DNA of 64,000 bases from JACVRX01 sp963819885 (lineage in GTDB: Bacteria > Actinomycetota > Actinomycetes > Jiangellales > Jiangellaceae), in assembly GCA_963819885.1 (NCBI GenBank), contig CAWFXV010000027.1, forward strand, positions 67,807-131,806. The letters are read 5' to 3'. Shown piece by piece: positions 8,857-16,848 of this stretch (position 1 is its first letter; the number at the start of each line of letters is the position of its first letter). Below the pieces are notes generated by a model. That model was not told where the DNA came from. It made no database searches and saw only the letters and a list, made by a program, of their open reading frames with translations. The position numbers and the translations under genes are program-made.

Positions 8857-10196
8857 TGTCCGCAGCCGCCTGGATGCTGGTGGGTGCGGGCGTGCTGGTC
8901 GTCCTGGCCGGCGTGCTGGCCATGGCCGACGCCGCCCTGGCCGCGTTTTCCAGGGCGCGCGCCGACGGCCTCGTGACCGCTCGCCGGCGTGGAGCTCGGC
9001 GGCTTCGTCGTCTGGTGGAGGACCCGGCGCCGGCTCTCAATACCGCGTTGCTCTTGCGGCTCGCCGCCGAGATCAGCGCCGTGGTCCTGGTGGCGGTGGT
9101 CTGCCTCGACACGTTCACCACGGACTGGCAGGCCGTGCTGATCGCGGCCGGCTCGATGCTGGTCGTGTCGTTCGTCGTGATCGGCGTCGCACCTAGGACT
9201 GTGGGTCGACAACATGCCGAGGGCGTGGCGCTTGCCCTTGCGGGGCCCCTACTCACGATCACCCGTGTGCTCGGCCCCCTACCTCGACTGCTGATCTTGA
9301 TCGGGAACGCGCTGACACCGGGCAAGGGCTTCCGGGAGGGCCCGTTCGCGACGGAGGCCGAACTCCGCGAGCTGGTCGACTTGGCCGAAGCCGGCCGGGT
9401 CATCGAGTCGGGCGAGCGGCAGATGATCCACTCGGTGTTCGAGCTCGGCGACACCATCGTCCGCGAGGTGATGGTGCCGCGCACCGACGTGGTGTTCATC
9501 GAGGCGAACAAGACGCTGCGCCATTTCCAGACATTGGCGCTCCGCAGTGGGTTCAGCCGGATCCCGGTGGTGGGCCAAGGCGGACTAGACGACATCGTCG
9601 GTATCGGGTACCTCAAGGATGTCGCTCGGCGGCTCTACGACAACCGCAATGCCGAATCGGTCGAGCGCATCGAGTCGGTCATGCGTCCGGCCTTCTACGT
9701 GCCCGACTCCAAGCCGGTCGACGACCTATTGCGGGAGATGCAGGCGCAACGCACCCACGTCGCAGTGGTCGTCGACGAATACGGTGGCACCGCTGGGCTA
9801 GTGACCATCGAAGACGTCCTCGAGGAGATCGTCGGTGAGATCTCCGACGAGTACGACACCGGTGAGGCGACCGTGCAGCGGCTCGAGGACGGCGCTGTCC
9901 GGGTCAGTTCGCGGTTGAACGTCGAAGACTTGGGCGAGCAGTTCGGGATCGAGCTCTCCGACGATGACGTCGACAGCGTCGGCGGGCTGATGGCGAAACA
10001 CCTCGGCCGTGTTCCGATCCCCGGGGCCGAAGTCGAGATGGGCGGGCTCCGGCTGGTCGCCGAAGGTCCCGCCGGTCGGCGCAACCAGGTCGCGACGATT
10101 CTCGTCACCAGGATCGGCACGGCCGACGAGCCCGGCGAGAACCTGACCGCGGCGGTACCGGAGTCGAGCCTGACCGAGCGTCAGGAGCATGCGTGA
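8856..10196 (+). CDS. Hemolysin-C/CorC-like CNNM-CBS membrane protein
   Basis: A 446-aa protein. I place the start at ATG 8856, which shares one base with the ybeY stop and has GGAGG about 13 nt upstream; the frame stays open further upstream but there it only shadows ybeY. It has an N-terminal DUF21/CNNM transmembrane domain with about four hydrophobic segments (residues ~1-150). A tandem CBS pair follows (~200-320, including VMVPRTDVVFIEA and HVAVVVDEYGGTAGLVTIEDVLE), then a C-terminal CorC_HlyC domain. Relatives are implicated in Mg2+/Co2+ transport, with CBS domains sensing adenosine nucleotides. The old name 'hemolysin' is historical. It sits in the conserved ybeY-CBS-cdd-like-era string. 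Confidence 0.93.
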   Translation: MSAAAWMLVGAGVLVVLAGVLAMADAALAAFSRARADGLVTARRRGARRLRRLVEDPAPALNTALLLRLAAEISAVVLVAVVCLDTFTTDWQAVLIAAGSMLVVSFVVIGVAPRTVGRQHAEGVALALAGPLLTITRVLGPLPRLLILIGNALTPGKGFREGPFATEAELRELVDLAEAGRVIESGERQMIHSVFELGDTIVREVMVPRTDVVFIEANKTLRHFQTLALRSGFSRIPVVGQGGLDDIVGIGYLKDVARRLYDNRNAESVERIESVMRPAFYVPDSKPVDDLLREMQAQRTHVAVVVDEYGGTAGLVTIEDVLEEIVGEISDEYDTGEATVQRLEDGAVRVSSRLNVEDLGEQFGIELSDDDVDSVGGLMAKHLGRVPIPGAEVEMGGLRLVAEGPAGRRNQVATILVTRIGTADEPGENLTAAVPESSLTERQEHA

Positions 10197-10579
10197 GCGA
10201 GCTGGACTCGGAGGACGCGAAGCTCGTGTCGCTCGCCCGGGCCGCTCGCGCTCGGGTAAGAGCCGCCGAGGGCGCGGCGGTCCGCGACGCGGACGGGCGA
10301 ACCTACGCTGCCGCGGCCGTGACGCTGCCGTCCCTGTCGCTGTCGGCGCTGGAAGCGGCCGTGGCAGCGGCCGTGTCGAGCGGCGCGCTCGGGCTGGAGG
10401 CAGTCGCCGTCGTGACGGCCGCGCCGGACGGCGAACCTGCCGGGCTGGCCGCGGTGCGCGACCTCGGCGGTCCGGCGACGCAGGTGCTCGTCGCCGGCGT
10501 CGACGGCCTCGTCCGCCGAACCTTCGACCTGCGCCCAACTCCGGCGAGTGGAGGGTTTCCCACGTCTCCCGGCGCGTAA
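10193..10579 (+). CDS. Cytidine-deaminase-like protein lacking catalytic residues
   Basis: A 128-aa protein whose fold pattern (VRDADGRTYAAAAV ... ALEAAVAAAVSSG ... VAVVTAAPDGEPAGLAAVRDLG) follows cytidine deaminase, and whose position between the CBS protein and era matches the cdd-like gene of Streptomyces and mycobacteria. The zinc/catalytic motifs of true deaminases, (C/H)AE and PCxxC, are absent: where CAE is expected the sequence reads SALE, and no Cys occurs in the protein. It is therefore unlikely to deaminate. It overlaps the preceding stop by 4 bases. Its last ~10 codons run into a long hairpin that also covers the stop. A non-catalytic role linked to Era or ribosome assembly is possible but speculative. 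Confidence 0.8.
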   Translation: MSELDSEDAKLVSLARAARARVRAAEGAAVRDADGRTYAAAAVTLPSLSLSALEAAVAAAVSSGALGLEAVAVVTAAPDGEPAGLAAVRDLGGPATQVLVAGVDGLVRRTFDLRPTPASGGFPTSPGA

Positions 10580-10596
10580 GACGTGGGAAAGCCTCC
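10550..10596 (+). repeat. Long inverted repeat across the stop of the cdd-like gene, before era
   Basis: Arms 10550-10567 and 10579-10596 pair over 18 bp with one mismatch around an 11-nt loop; the pairing extends outward to about 26 bp with two more mismatches. It overlaps the end and stop codon of the cdd-like gene and ends 18 bp before the era start. No U-tract follows. It could be a processing or attenuation hairpin or an inserted palindromic repeat. Confidence 0.8.
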
Positions 10597-10614
10597 AGTC
10601 GGCGAGGAATGATC

Positions 10615-11562
10615 ATGGAGGATGTGGGTGTGGACGCCCTTGCAGATCGGCCGCACCGGTCCGGGTTCGCGTGTCTCGTCGGGCGACCCAACGCCGGCAA
10701 GTCCACCCTGGTCAACACCCTGGTAGGGGACAAGGTCGCGATCACCTCGAGCAAGCCACAGACGACCCGGCACGCGATCCGGGGCATCGTGCATCGGGTC
10801 GACGGCCAGCTCGTCCTGGTCGACACGCCGGGTCTGCACCGTCCCCAGACCCTGTTGGGCGAGCGGCTCAACGACATCGTGCGGACGACGTGGGGCGAGG
10901 TGGACGCGATCGGCCTCTGCCTCCCGGTCGACGAGCAGACGGGGCCGGGGGACCGGTTCATCGCCGCCGAACTTGGCCAGATCACCGGCACGCCAAAGCT
11001 CGCCCTAGTGACCAAGATCGACTTGGCGTCGTCGGATCAGGTCGCCGTTCGGCTCACCGAGGCCGCTGAACTCGGAAAAGAGGTCGGCCTCGACTGGGCT
11101 GAGATCGTGCCCGTGTCGGCGGTGACCCGGCAGAACGTCGACCTGCTGACCGACCTGCTGATCGCCCAGATGCCGGGCGGCCCGCCGCTCTACCCGGCAG
11201 GGGAGTTGACCGACGAGCCCGAGGAGACCCTGGTCGCAGAACTGGTCCGGGAGGCAGCCCTGGAAGGTGTGCGGGACGAGTTGCCGCACTCGATCGCCGT
11301 CGTGGTCCAGGAGATGATCCCGCGGACCGACCGACCGGCCGATCGCCCGCTCCTCGACGTTCACGTCAACCTCTATGTCGAGCGGGAGAGCCAGAAGTCG
11401 ATCGTGATCGGCCGTGGCGGAGCGCGACTGCGCGATGTCGGGACTCGGTCTCGGCGCCAGATCGAGCGACTGCTCGGCACGCCGGTCCATTTGGACCTCC
11501 AGGTCAAGGTCGCCAAGGACTGGCAGCGTGATCCCAAGCAACTGCGCAGACTGGGGTTCTGA
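10615..11562 (+). CDS. era: GTPase Era
   Basis: A 315-aa Era GTPase that binds 16S rRNA and promotes 30S assembly. G1 is GRPNAGKST, G2 includes KPQTTRHAI, G3 is DTPG, G4 is TKID, and G5 is PVSAV. The C-terminal KH domain carries the signature VIGRGGARLRDVG followed by a Lys-rich end. I choose ATG 10615 because GAGGA precedes it by 6 nt; the in-frame ATG at 10609 directly abuts that site. The region just before the gene is the long inverted repeat at 10550-10596. Unlike many relatives, recO does not follow directly: about 9.5 kb of other genes separate them. Confidence 0.96.
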   Translation: MEDVGVDALADRPHRSGFACLVGRPNAGKSTLVNTLVGDKVAITSSKPQTTRHAIRGIVHRVDGQLVLVDTPGLHRPQTLLGERLNDIVRTTWGEVDAIGLCLPVDEQTGPGDRFIAAELGQITGTPKLALVTKIDLASSDQVAVRLTEAAELGKEVGLDWAEIVPVSAVTRQNVDLLTDLLIAQMPGGPPLYPAGELTDEPEETLVAELVREAALEGVRDELPHSIAVVVQEMIPRTDRPADRPLLDVHVNLYVERESQKSIVIGRGGARLRDVGTRSRRQIERLLGTPVHLDLQVKVAKDWQRDPKQLRRLGF

Positions 11563-11605
11563 CGAGCGATCCACAGCCGACTTCTGCTGCGTCCTTGGAG
11601 CAGTT

Positions 11606-14338
11606 TCAACGCGAAGCGGCCAGTGAGCGAGCGACGCGGCTCAGTTGTTCATTCAGAATGGGCGAGGGCTCTGTGCCGGTGCGGTGCCTGAGGGCGCGAG
11701 CTTCGGCGAGGTGCGCGGCAGCGCGCTGACGGTCGCCTCGATCGTGGTCGAGCACGGCCATCGCCTCGAGCGCGGCTGCTGTGCCACCCAGGTGGCGCAG
11801 GCGTCGACACACGTCGATGGCCTGGTGCAGCAGTGCTTCTGCCCGTTCATACTCGCCGGCCAACACGGCCAGATTGGCCGCCAGAACGCTGGCGGAGGCG
11901 AGTCCTTCCTGATAGCCAATGCTGAGGTATGCGGCGAGGCTTCGCGTTACCAATGCGGCCGCGTCCTCGGTGCGGCCCGCGGCGAGCTCGGCGTGGGCAC
12001 GGTAATCGAGGGCACTCCCCAAAACCATCGGTTCGGCCACCGTTTCAGCCAGGATCTCGGCGTCGTTGAGCATGACCTGGCCGGCTTCGTGGTCTCCGGC
12101 CGCGTGGGCGGACCGTCCAGCCAGTGCCGTGATGAGGGCGAGGGTCCATGGCTTGTTCGACCTGATTGCATGCTCTCGGGCGGCCCTGTGCTGTACGTCG
12201 GCGGCGGTGTAGTCGCCCTGTGCCCAGGCAGCCATGCCGAGCAGGTTGTGTGCAAGGGCGACCAGTTCCTCGTCATGAATGGCCTGGGCGGCGTCGAGTT
12301 GATGGCGCGCTGCGTCGACGGCGACGGCAGTGTCTCCCTGGGCGAGCGCCGAGGATGCCAACACCCTCTGGAGGCGAGCGCGAACGCGAGCGTCGGTCTC
12401 GAAGCTGAGCGCCGATGTGGTCCAGGACCGGAGCTCGGTGAGGTGCCCATCAAGAAACCACGGCCAATAGAGATCGGCGACGAGCCGACCTGCCGATGCC
12501 GAGCGTTCGGCAACGGCATAGGCCGCGGCAGCGCGCAGGTCGTCCGCGCATGCCCTCGCAACTGCCGCCGATGCTGTCGCCTCGACGGTCCGGATCCGAT
12601 CGTCGAGCCGAGCCGCAAGTTCCACGTGGTGCTCGAGGTGACGGTCGCGTGCCCGTTTGCGAATCGTCGTTGTGGCCTGCTCCTGGGCGAACTGCCGCAC
12701 CGGGTCGAGGAGGCGGTATTGGGCTTGTCCGGCCAGGTCACGGTCTCGGGCGAGCAGCGATCGCGCAAGCAGGTGTTCTACTGCTCGCGGCGCTTCGACC
12801 CCGACCACGGCGCGCGCCGCGTCGCGGTCGAAGGGCCCCACGAACACGGACAGTGCCGCGAATGCCTCTCGGTCGCTCCCATCGAGGAGTTCATGGCTCC
12901 ACGCGATGACAGCCCGCAGGCTGCGGTGCCTGGGCTCACCCGCTCGCACCTCACCCGCGAGCAGCTCGAGCGGATCGTCCATGCCTTTGGCAAGCTGCGC
13001 CAGCGACAGGGAGGCGGTCCTCGCGGCTGCCAGCTCGAGTGCAAGCGGAAGGCCATCCAGCTTGCGGACAATGGTCCGAATCTCGTCGTTGTCGACGTCT
13101 GCTATCGGGTCCACCGCCCGGGCGCGTGCCATGAACAGCTCCGCGCCCGCAGCCTCATTGAGCCCGCCAAGACGGATGACGTGCTCGCCAGGCACTGTCA
13201 ACGGCTCGCGGGTGGTCGTCAGGATCCGCAGGTCGGGACACTGCGCGAGCAGGGCGGCGGCGAGTTCGGCCACGCCCTCGACGACGCGCTCACAGGTGTC
13301 GAGGACAAGCAGTCCTTGGTTCCGGGAAAGGTAGTCGCAGAGGTGGTCGGTCTCGTGCCCGGCGGAATCGGCCAGCTGGAGGGCCCGAGCGACAGCGGTA
13401 GCGACGTCTGAATGGTGCGAAACCGGGGCGAGATCCACGAACCACACCGTCCCGGCAGGGGAGCGGGTCGCTGCGGCGACCTCGACGGCGAGCCTGGTCT
13501 TGCCAACTCCTCCGGGTCCGGCGATCGTCACGAGTCGGGCAGCCATCAGCGAGTGCCGCAGTGTGGCAAGTTCCTGCTCACGACCAATCAACGGATTCAC
13601 TGGCAGCGGCGGTGTTGCTGCGGGAAGGTGGGGTGCCGGTACCAGCGTGGGGTCCTGCGCCAACACGGCTGCCAGCACCGCACGCAGCTCGGGTCCGGGC
13701 TCAATCCCGACCTCGTCGACGAGGTAACCGCGAGCCTGCGCGTACGCCTCGAGCGCTTCCACCTGCCGACCATTGGCGTACAGCGCCTTGACCAGCAACA
13801 CTCGCAGCCGCTCCCGCAGCGGGTGTTCCTCGACCAGCGCACTAAGTTCAGCAATCACCGCCGACGCCAGGCCCGCGTCGAGATCCTGGGTCAAGCGGAA
13901 CTCCAACGCCGCCAGCCGTTCCTCCTCCAGCCGGACTGCTATGGCCCGCGCCCAGGGCTGCTCGGCCCACTCGGCCAGGGCCGGTCCGTGCCACATTGCC
14001 AAGGCCTCGCGGTAGCGCCCTGCCCGCGCCAGATCCTCGAAGCGGTCCGCGTCGACCGAGCCCCTCGGGACGTCGAGCCGGTAACCCCCGGTGACCGTCA
14101 CGACAACCCGGGCGCCAAGCCGCCGACGCAGATCACGCACATAGCCCTGAACCAAGTTGGCAGCCGACCGCGGCGGCTGATCGCCCCACAGGGCGTCCAC
14201 GATCCGGTCCGTGCTCACGCGTTGACCACGGTTCACCAACAGCACCGCTAACACACTGCGCACCTTGGGTGCAGACAACGGGACCTCGGCGCCGTCGCCG
14301 TCGAGCACTCGTAGGGGGCCGAGTAGCTCGTACTCCAC
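11606..14338 (-). CDS. AfsR/SARP-type transcriptional regulator with BTAD, NB-ARC ATPase and TPR domains
   Basis: A 910-aa regulator. The N-terminal OmpR-type winged helix (residues ~1-92) is followed by a bacterial transcriptional activator domain (~98-240) and a linker. The NB-ARC/AAA ATPase has Walker A GPGGVGKT at 274-281 and GLPLALELAAARTASL further on. A TPR-like helical region fills the remainder. Such proteins act as ATP-dependent activators of secondary metabolism or accessory gene clusters. The GTG start at 14338 has TACCCT as a -10 element exactly 6 nt upstream and no Shine-Dalgarno, suggesting a leaderless mRNA. It is divergent from the YdhR-like monooxygenase gene at 14435, a likely target. 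No biosynthetic cluster is nearby. Confidence 0.93.
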   Translation of the reverse strand: MEYELLGPLRVLDGDGAEVPLSAPKVRSVLAVLLVNRGQRVSTDRIVDALWGDQPPRSAANLVQGYVRDLRRRLGARVVVTVTGGYRLDVPRGSVDADRFEDLARAGRYREALAMWHGPALAEWAEQPWARAIAVRLEEERLAALEFRLTQDLDAGLASAVIAELSALVEEHPLRERLRVLLVKALYANGRQVEALEAYAQARGYLVDEVGIEPGPELRAVLAAVLAQDPTLVPAPHLPAATPPLPVNPLIGREQELATLRHSLMAARLVTIAGPGGVGKTRLAVEVAAATRSPAGTVWFVDLAPVSHHSDVATAVARALQLADSAGHETDHLCDYLSRNQGLLVLDTCERVVEGVAELAAALLAQCPDLRILTTTREPLTVPGEHVIRLGGLNEAAGAELFMARARAVDPIADVDNDEIRTIVRKLDGLPLALELAAARTASLSLAQLAKGMDDPLELLAGEVRAGEPRHRSLRAVIAWSHELLDGSDREAFAALSVFVGPFDRDAARAVVGVEAPRAVEHLLARSLLARDRDLAGQAQYRLLDPVRQFAQEQATTTIRKRARDRHLEHHVELAARLDDRIRTVEATASAAVARACADDLRAAAAYAVAERSASAGRLVADLYWPWFLDGHLTELRSWTTSALSFETDARVRARLQRVLASSALAQGDTAVAVDAARHQLDAAQAIHDEELVALAHNLLGMAAWAQGDYTAADVQHRAAREHAIRSNKPWTLALITALAGRSAHAAGDHEAGQVMLNDAEILAETVAEPMVLGSALDYRAHAELAAGRTEDAAALVTRSLAAYLSIGYQEGLASASVLAANLAVLAGEYERAEALLHQAIDVCRRLRHLGGTAAALEAMAVLDHDRGDRQRAAAHLAEARALRHRTGTEPSPILNEQLSRVARSLAASR

Positions 14339-14434
14339 TCCCGAAGGGTACGAACGCCACGGCTCCAGCGGGACTCCAGGGCGGCTCCAGAATCGGCGGC
14401 CAGGCTAGTGCGCAAACGCTCCTAGGGAGGATTC

Positions 14435-14794
14435 ATGGTCATCCACATCGTCCGATTCCGGTCGGCACTCCCGGACCCGCGCATCGCGGAGCTCTTCAAG
14501 GCCCGCGCACCCGAGTATCTCGCCGTTCCCGGGCTGCTTCAGAAGTACTACCTGCGGTTCCGCAGCGGCGAGCACGGCGGCATCTACGTCTGGGATCACG
14601 CCGCGTCGATGGAGCAGTTCATCGCCGGCGAACTGGCCCGTTCGATCTGCGACGTCTATCGGGTGGAGGAGTCGGTACGTGACGTCGCAGACGTCGTCCT
14701 GACCCTGCGCGGCGGGGACGGCCACTTGACGCGACGTGTGGCGGCAGCACGTGACAGGTCGTCCGGCGCGCTCCGGCGCACGTCGCCATCGTGA
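14435..14794 (+). CDS. YdhR-like dimeric alpha/beta-barrel (putative monooxygenase) protein
   Basis: A 119-aa protein with a good ribosome-binding site (GGGAGG, 6 nt). The N-terminal ~95 residues resemble the YdhR/antibiotic-biosynthesis-monooxygenase ferredoxin-like fold: MVIHIVRFRSALPD, the turn GGIYVWDHAASMEQFIAGEL, and a final strand. Enzymes of this fold oxidise aromatic or quinone compounds without cofactor, but many are of unknown function. The last ~25 residues are Arg/Ser-rich and look unconserved. It is divergent from the AfsR-type regulator and convergent with the PEP-mutase-like gene, so regulation by the former is plausible. Confidence 0.7.
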   Translation: MVIHIVRFRSALPDPRIAELFKARAPEYLAVPGLLQKYYLRFRSGEHGGIYVWDHAASMEQFIAGELARSICDVYRVEESVRDVADVVLTLRGGDGHLTRRVAAARDRSSGALRRTSPS

Positions 14795-14812
14795 TCAGCA
14801 AAAGGGGTGCCT

Positions 14813-15604
14813 TCACGTGAACCAGTCGGGGAGAGGAGGGCTCGGAGCAAGCGAGGAAAAGTCGCCGCGATCGCGAATCTCGCCAGCGGCGGCGGCCAGC
14901 GCGTTGACCGCGACCCACGTCAGGCTGCCGCCGACGCTGACGCGCCGTGCGCCCGCTTCGACGATCTCCGCCAGGGACAGTTCCTGTCGCGCGAGCACGT
15001 TCACAGGTCTCGAGACGGCTTCGCAGACTGCGCGGATCTCGATCGGGCTTCGTAAGCCGGGCGCATATAGAACGTCGGCGCCGGCCGCTTCGAATGCCTG
15101 CAGGCGCACGATCGTGTCGTCGAGATCGGGGTTGCCGCGGATGTGGTTCTCGGCGCGAGCGGTCAGCATGAATGGGAAGGCCAGTCGGTGCGCTGTTTCG
15201 GCGGCGGCAGCGACGCGCTCGGCGGCGTGGCTGCGCTCGTAGAGCCATCCTCCGGGGTCGTAGTCCTCGATCGAGGCGCCGACCGCCCCAGCATCAGCGA
15301 CGCGGGTGATGGCCAGCGCTGCGCTCGCGGGCTCGGCGCCGTAGCCGTTCTCGAGATCGACCGAGACGGGAAGGTCGGTCGCCCCGTCGAGCATCGCCGC
15401 ATGCGCGACCACCTCGTCGAGGGTCACGTTGCTGTCCAGCCGCCCGAGCGTGAATGCGAAGCCGGAACTCGTGCTCGCGAGCGCCTTGAAGCCCAATGCG
15501 GCGAGGACGCGGGCGGAGCCTGCGTCCCACGGGTTCGGGATCACGAACGGCTCGCCGCCATGGAGCGCCTGGAAGGCCACTGCCTTCTGCTCCTGCTCAG
15601 TCAT
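14813..15604 (-). CDS. Isocitrate lyase / PEP mutase superfamily protein
   Basis: A 263-aa TIM-barrel enzyme of the isocitrate lyase/phosphoenolpyruvate mutase superfamily, related to 2-methylisocitrate lyase, phosphonopyruvate hydrolase and oxaloacetate decarboxylase. Features visible are VIPNPWDAGSARVLAALGFKALASTSSGFA near the N-terminus in two blocks, the VSVDLENGYG metal-binding segment, and GASIEDYDP. The KKCGH-type loop of true isocitrate lyases is not seen, so the lyase substrate is open. The start ATG 15604 overlaps the stop of the upstream oxidoreductase by 8 bases, so they form a two-gene operon. The superfamily is certain; the reaction is not. Confidence 0.85.
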   Translation of the reverse strand: MTEQEQKAVAFQALHGGEPFVIPNPWDAGSARVLAALGFKALASTSSGFAFTLGRLDSNVTLDEVVAHAAMLDGATDLPVSVDLENGYGAEPASAALAITRVADAGAVGASIEDYDPGGWLYERSHAAERVAAAAETAHRLAFPFMLTARAENHIRGNPDLDDTIVRLQAFEAAGADVLYAPGLRSPIEIRAVCEAVSRPVNVLARQELSLAEIVEAGARRVSVGGSLTWVAVNALAAAAGEIRDRGDFSSLAPSPPLPDWFT

Positions 15605-16520
15605 CGACAACGCGGAACACGACCTTGCCACGCTTGCCCCCTGCCATGACGCGCTCGAACGCCGCAGGCGCCTCGGAGAGTCGAAACACCGAGTCGATCG
15701 CGGGACGCAGAGTCCCTTCATCGACGAGGCGTGCGATCTCGACAAGCTGCTCCCGGTCCGGCTCGACGACGAAGTAGGTGGCATGGATCGGTGCCATGGT
15801 GGGCGGAGCCTCTTCTGCCACGGAGACGAGCCGCCCGCCCGGCCGCACCATCGCTTGGGAGCGCAAGAGCAGCTCGCCGCCGACGGTATCGAAGACGAGA
15901 TCGACCGGGGCGATGGCCTCCTCGAGGCGAGCGTCCCTTCCGTCGAACACCTGGTGCGCGCCGAACGCGCGCGCGGCGTCCAAGCTCTCGGGGGACGCGG
16001 TGCCGATCACGCGGGCGCCGCGCCAGCGCGCAAGCTGCGTCGCGAAATGCCCGACACCGCCCGCTGCGCCGTGGATCAGCACCCGCTCCCCCTCCTCGAG
16101 CCGTCCGTGATCGAAGAGTCCCTGCCAGGCGCTGAGCGCGGCGAGGGGGATCGCTGCGCTTGCGACGTGGTCGAGCGTGGACGGCTTGGGCGCGAGCAGG
16201 CTCGCCGGCACGGCGGCGTACGAGGCCGCGGCGCTGTCTCGATCGAAGCCGGTCAGCGCATAGACCGCCTCGCCGACAGCGACGGTCGCGACGTCGCCAG
16301 CGACGGCCGCCACGATCCCGGAAAGCTCGTACGAGGGCACGGCGGGAAGGCGGTCAACCGGCCACTCGAGCTCGTCGCGAGTAACCGCAGCTGCGTGCAC
16401 CTCGATAAGCGCCTCGCCCCCGTGCACGCGCGGCGTCTCGACCTGCTCGTAGCGCAACCCGTCGACGCGGGCGGAATGCAGCCGAACCGCATCCATCGTC
16501 CCGGGAATTGCCCTAGCCAC
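15597..16520 (-). CDS. Zinc-type alcohol dehydrogenase / NADPH:quinone reductase-like (MDR) protein
   Basis: A 307-aa medium-chain dehydrogenase/reductase. The start is GTG 16520, backed by GGAAGGAG 6 nt upstream. The N-terminal GroES-like domain carries PSYELSGIVAAVAGDV, and the Rossmann domain has LIHGAAGGVGHFATQLA, the NADPH-binding AxxGVG signature of quinone oxidoreductases. No structural or catalytic zinc cysteines are present, so it belongs to the zinc-free quinone-oxidoreductase branch. The lobe LVFDTVGG and C-terminal GGKRGKVVFRV are typical. It is the first gene of an operon with the PEP-mutase-like enzyme. It is divergent from the leuA leader region. Confidence 0.88.
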   Translation of the reverse strand: MARAIPGTMDAVRLHSARVDGLRYEQVETPRVHGGEALIEVHAAAVTRDELEWPVDRLPAVPSYELSGIVAAVAGDVATVAVGEAVYALTGFDRDSAAASYAAVPASLLAPKPSTLDHVASAAIPLAALSAWQGLFDHGRLEEGERVLIHGAAGGVGHFATQLARWRGARVIGTASPESLDAARAFGAHQVFDGRDARLEEAIAPVDLVFDTVGGELLLRSQAMVRPGGRLVSVAEEAPPTMAPIHATYFVVEPDREQLVEIARLVDEGTLRPAIDSVFRLSEAPAAFERVMAGGKRGKVVFRVVDD

Positions 16521-16715
16521 TGTCGACTCCTTCCCCTGGAGAGATTCTCCTTCAACTGCCGGGATTCCAGGACTCAACGTCCCGGGACACTAGATCCCGC
16601 CGAGCACGAGGCAAACATGATCCACAGGACGCCCGACTACGAGTTTCGTTGCCCCGCTGATCTCGGATGATGAGAACGATCATCCAGCCAGCGAGCGGCC
16701 CGGACCAGGTTCCAC

Positions 16716-16721
16716 TACGCT
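16716..16721 (+). promoter_or_regulatory. Putative -10 box of the leuA leader
   Basis: TACGCT lies 8 nt before the GTG of the leader peptide, which would place transcription initiation at or within 1-2 nt of that codon (leaderless). No convincing -35 hexamer was found, so this is a positional inference. Confidence 0.5.
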
Positions 16722-16729
16722 CACGACTC

Positions 16730-16777
16730 GTGCGTCAGGTCGGACTCCTTCTTATCCGCCGCGGCGGGGCCAGCTAG
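16730..16777 (+). CDS. leuA leader peptide with three consecutive Leu codons
   Basis: A 15-codon ORF, GTG to TAG, reading VRQVGLLLIRRGGAS. It contains CTC-CTT-CTT (three Leu) followed by ATC (Ile); CTT is uncommon in this high-GC context, which would sharpen stalling. It ends inside the first arm/loop of a strong GC-rich hairpin (16759-16796), 51 bp before leuA. This is the classical layout of a transcription attenuation leader for branched-chain amino-acid synthesis: when charged tRNA-Leu is scarce, the ribosome stalls on the Leu codons and alters hairpin formation. It is too short for routine gene finders. There is no Shine-Dalgarno; a -10 element just upstream suggests leaderless translation. 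Confidence 0.75.
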   Translation: MRQVGLLLIRRGGAS

Positions 16778-16796
16778 GCCGGCTCCCTCGCCGCGG
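16759..16796 (+). terminator. leuA attenuator hairpin
   Basis: Arms 16759-16769 and 16786-16796 pair over 11 bp with a single G-T wobble around a 16-nt loop. An alternative smaller stem, GGCC-N5-GGCC (16768-16780), competes with it. The hairpin overlaps the end of the Leu-rich leader peptide and lies 52 bp before leuA. No clear U-tract follows, as is common in actinobacteria. Confidence 0.65.
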
Positions 16797-16848
16797 AGAT
16801 GCGCGCTGCCGGTCGCGCCAGGCGAGTCCCGCGAGGAGAGCCAGCACA

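Noticed and set aside
11645..13411. Long plus-strand open frame (~588 codons) opposite the AfsR-type gene
   Set aside because: It lies wholly antisense to a complete, motif-bearing regulator. Its composition (Cys/Arg/Gly-rich, no domain) is that of a high-GC shadow frame.
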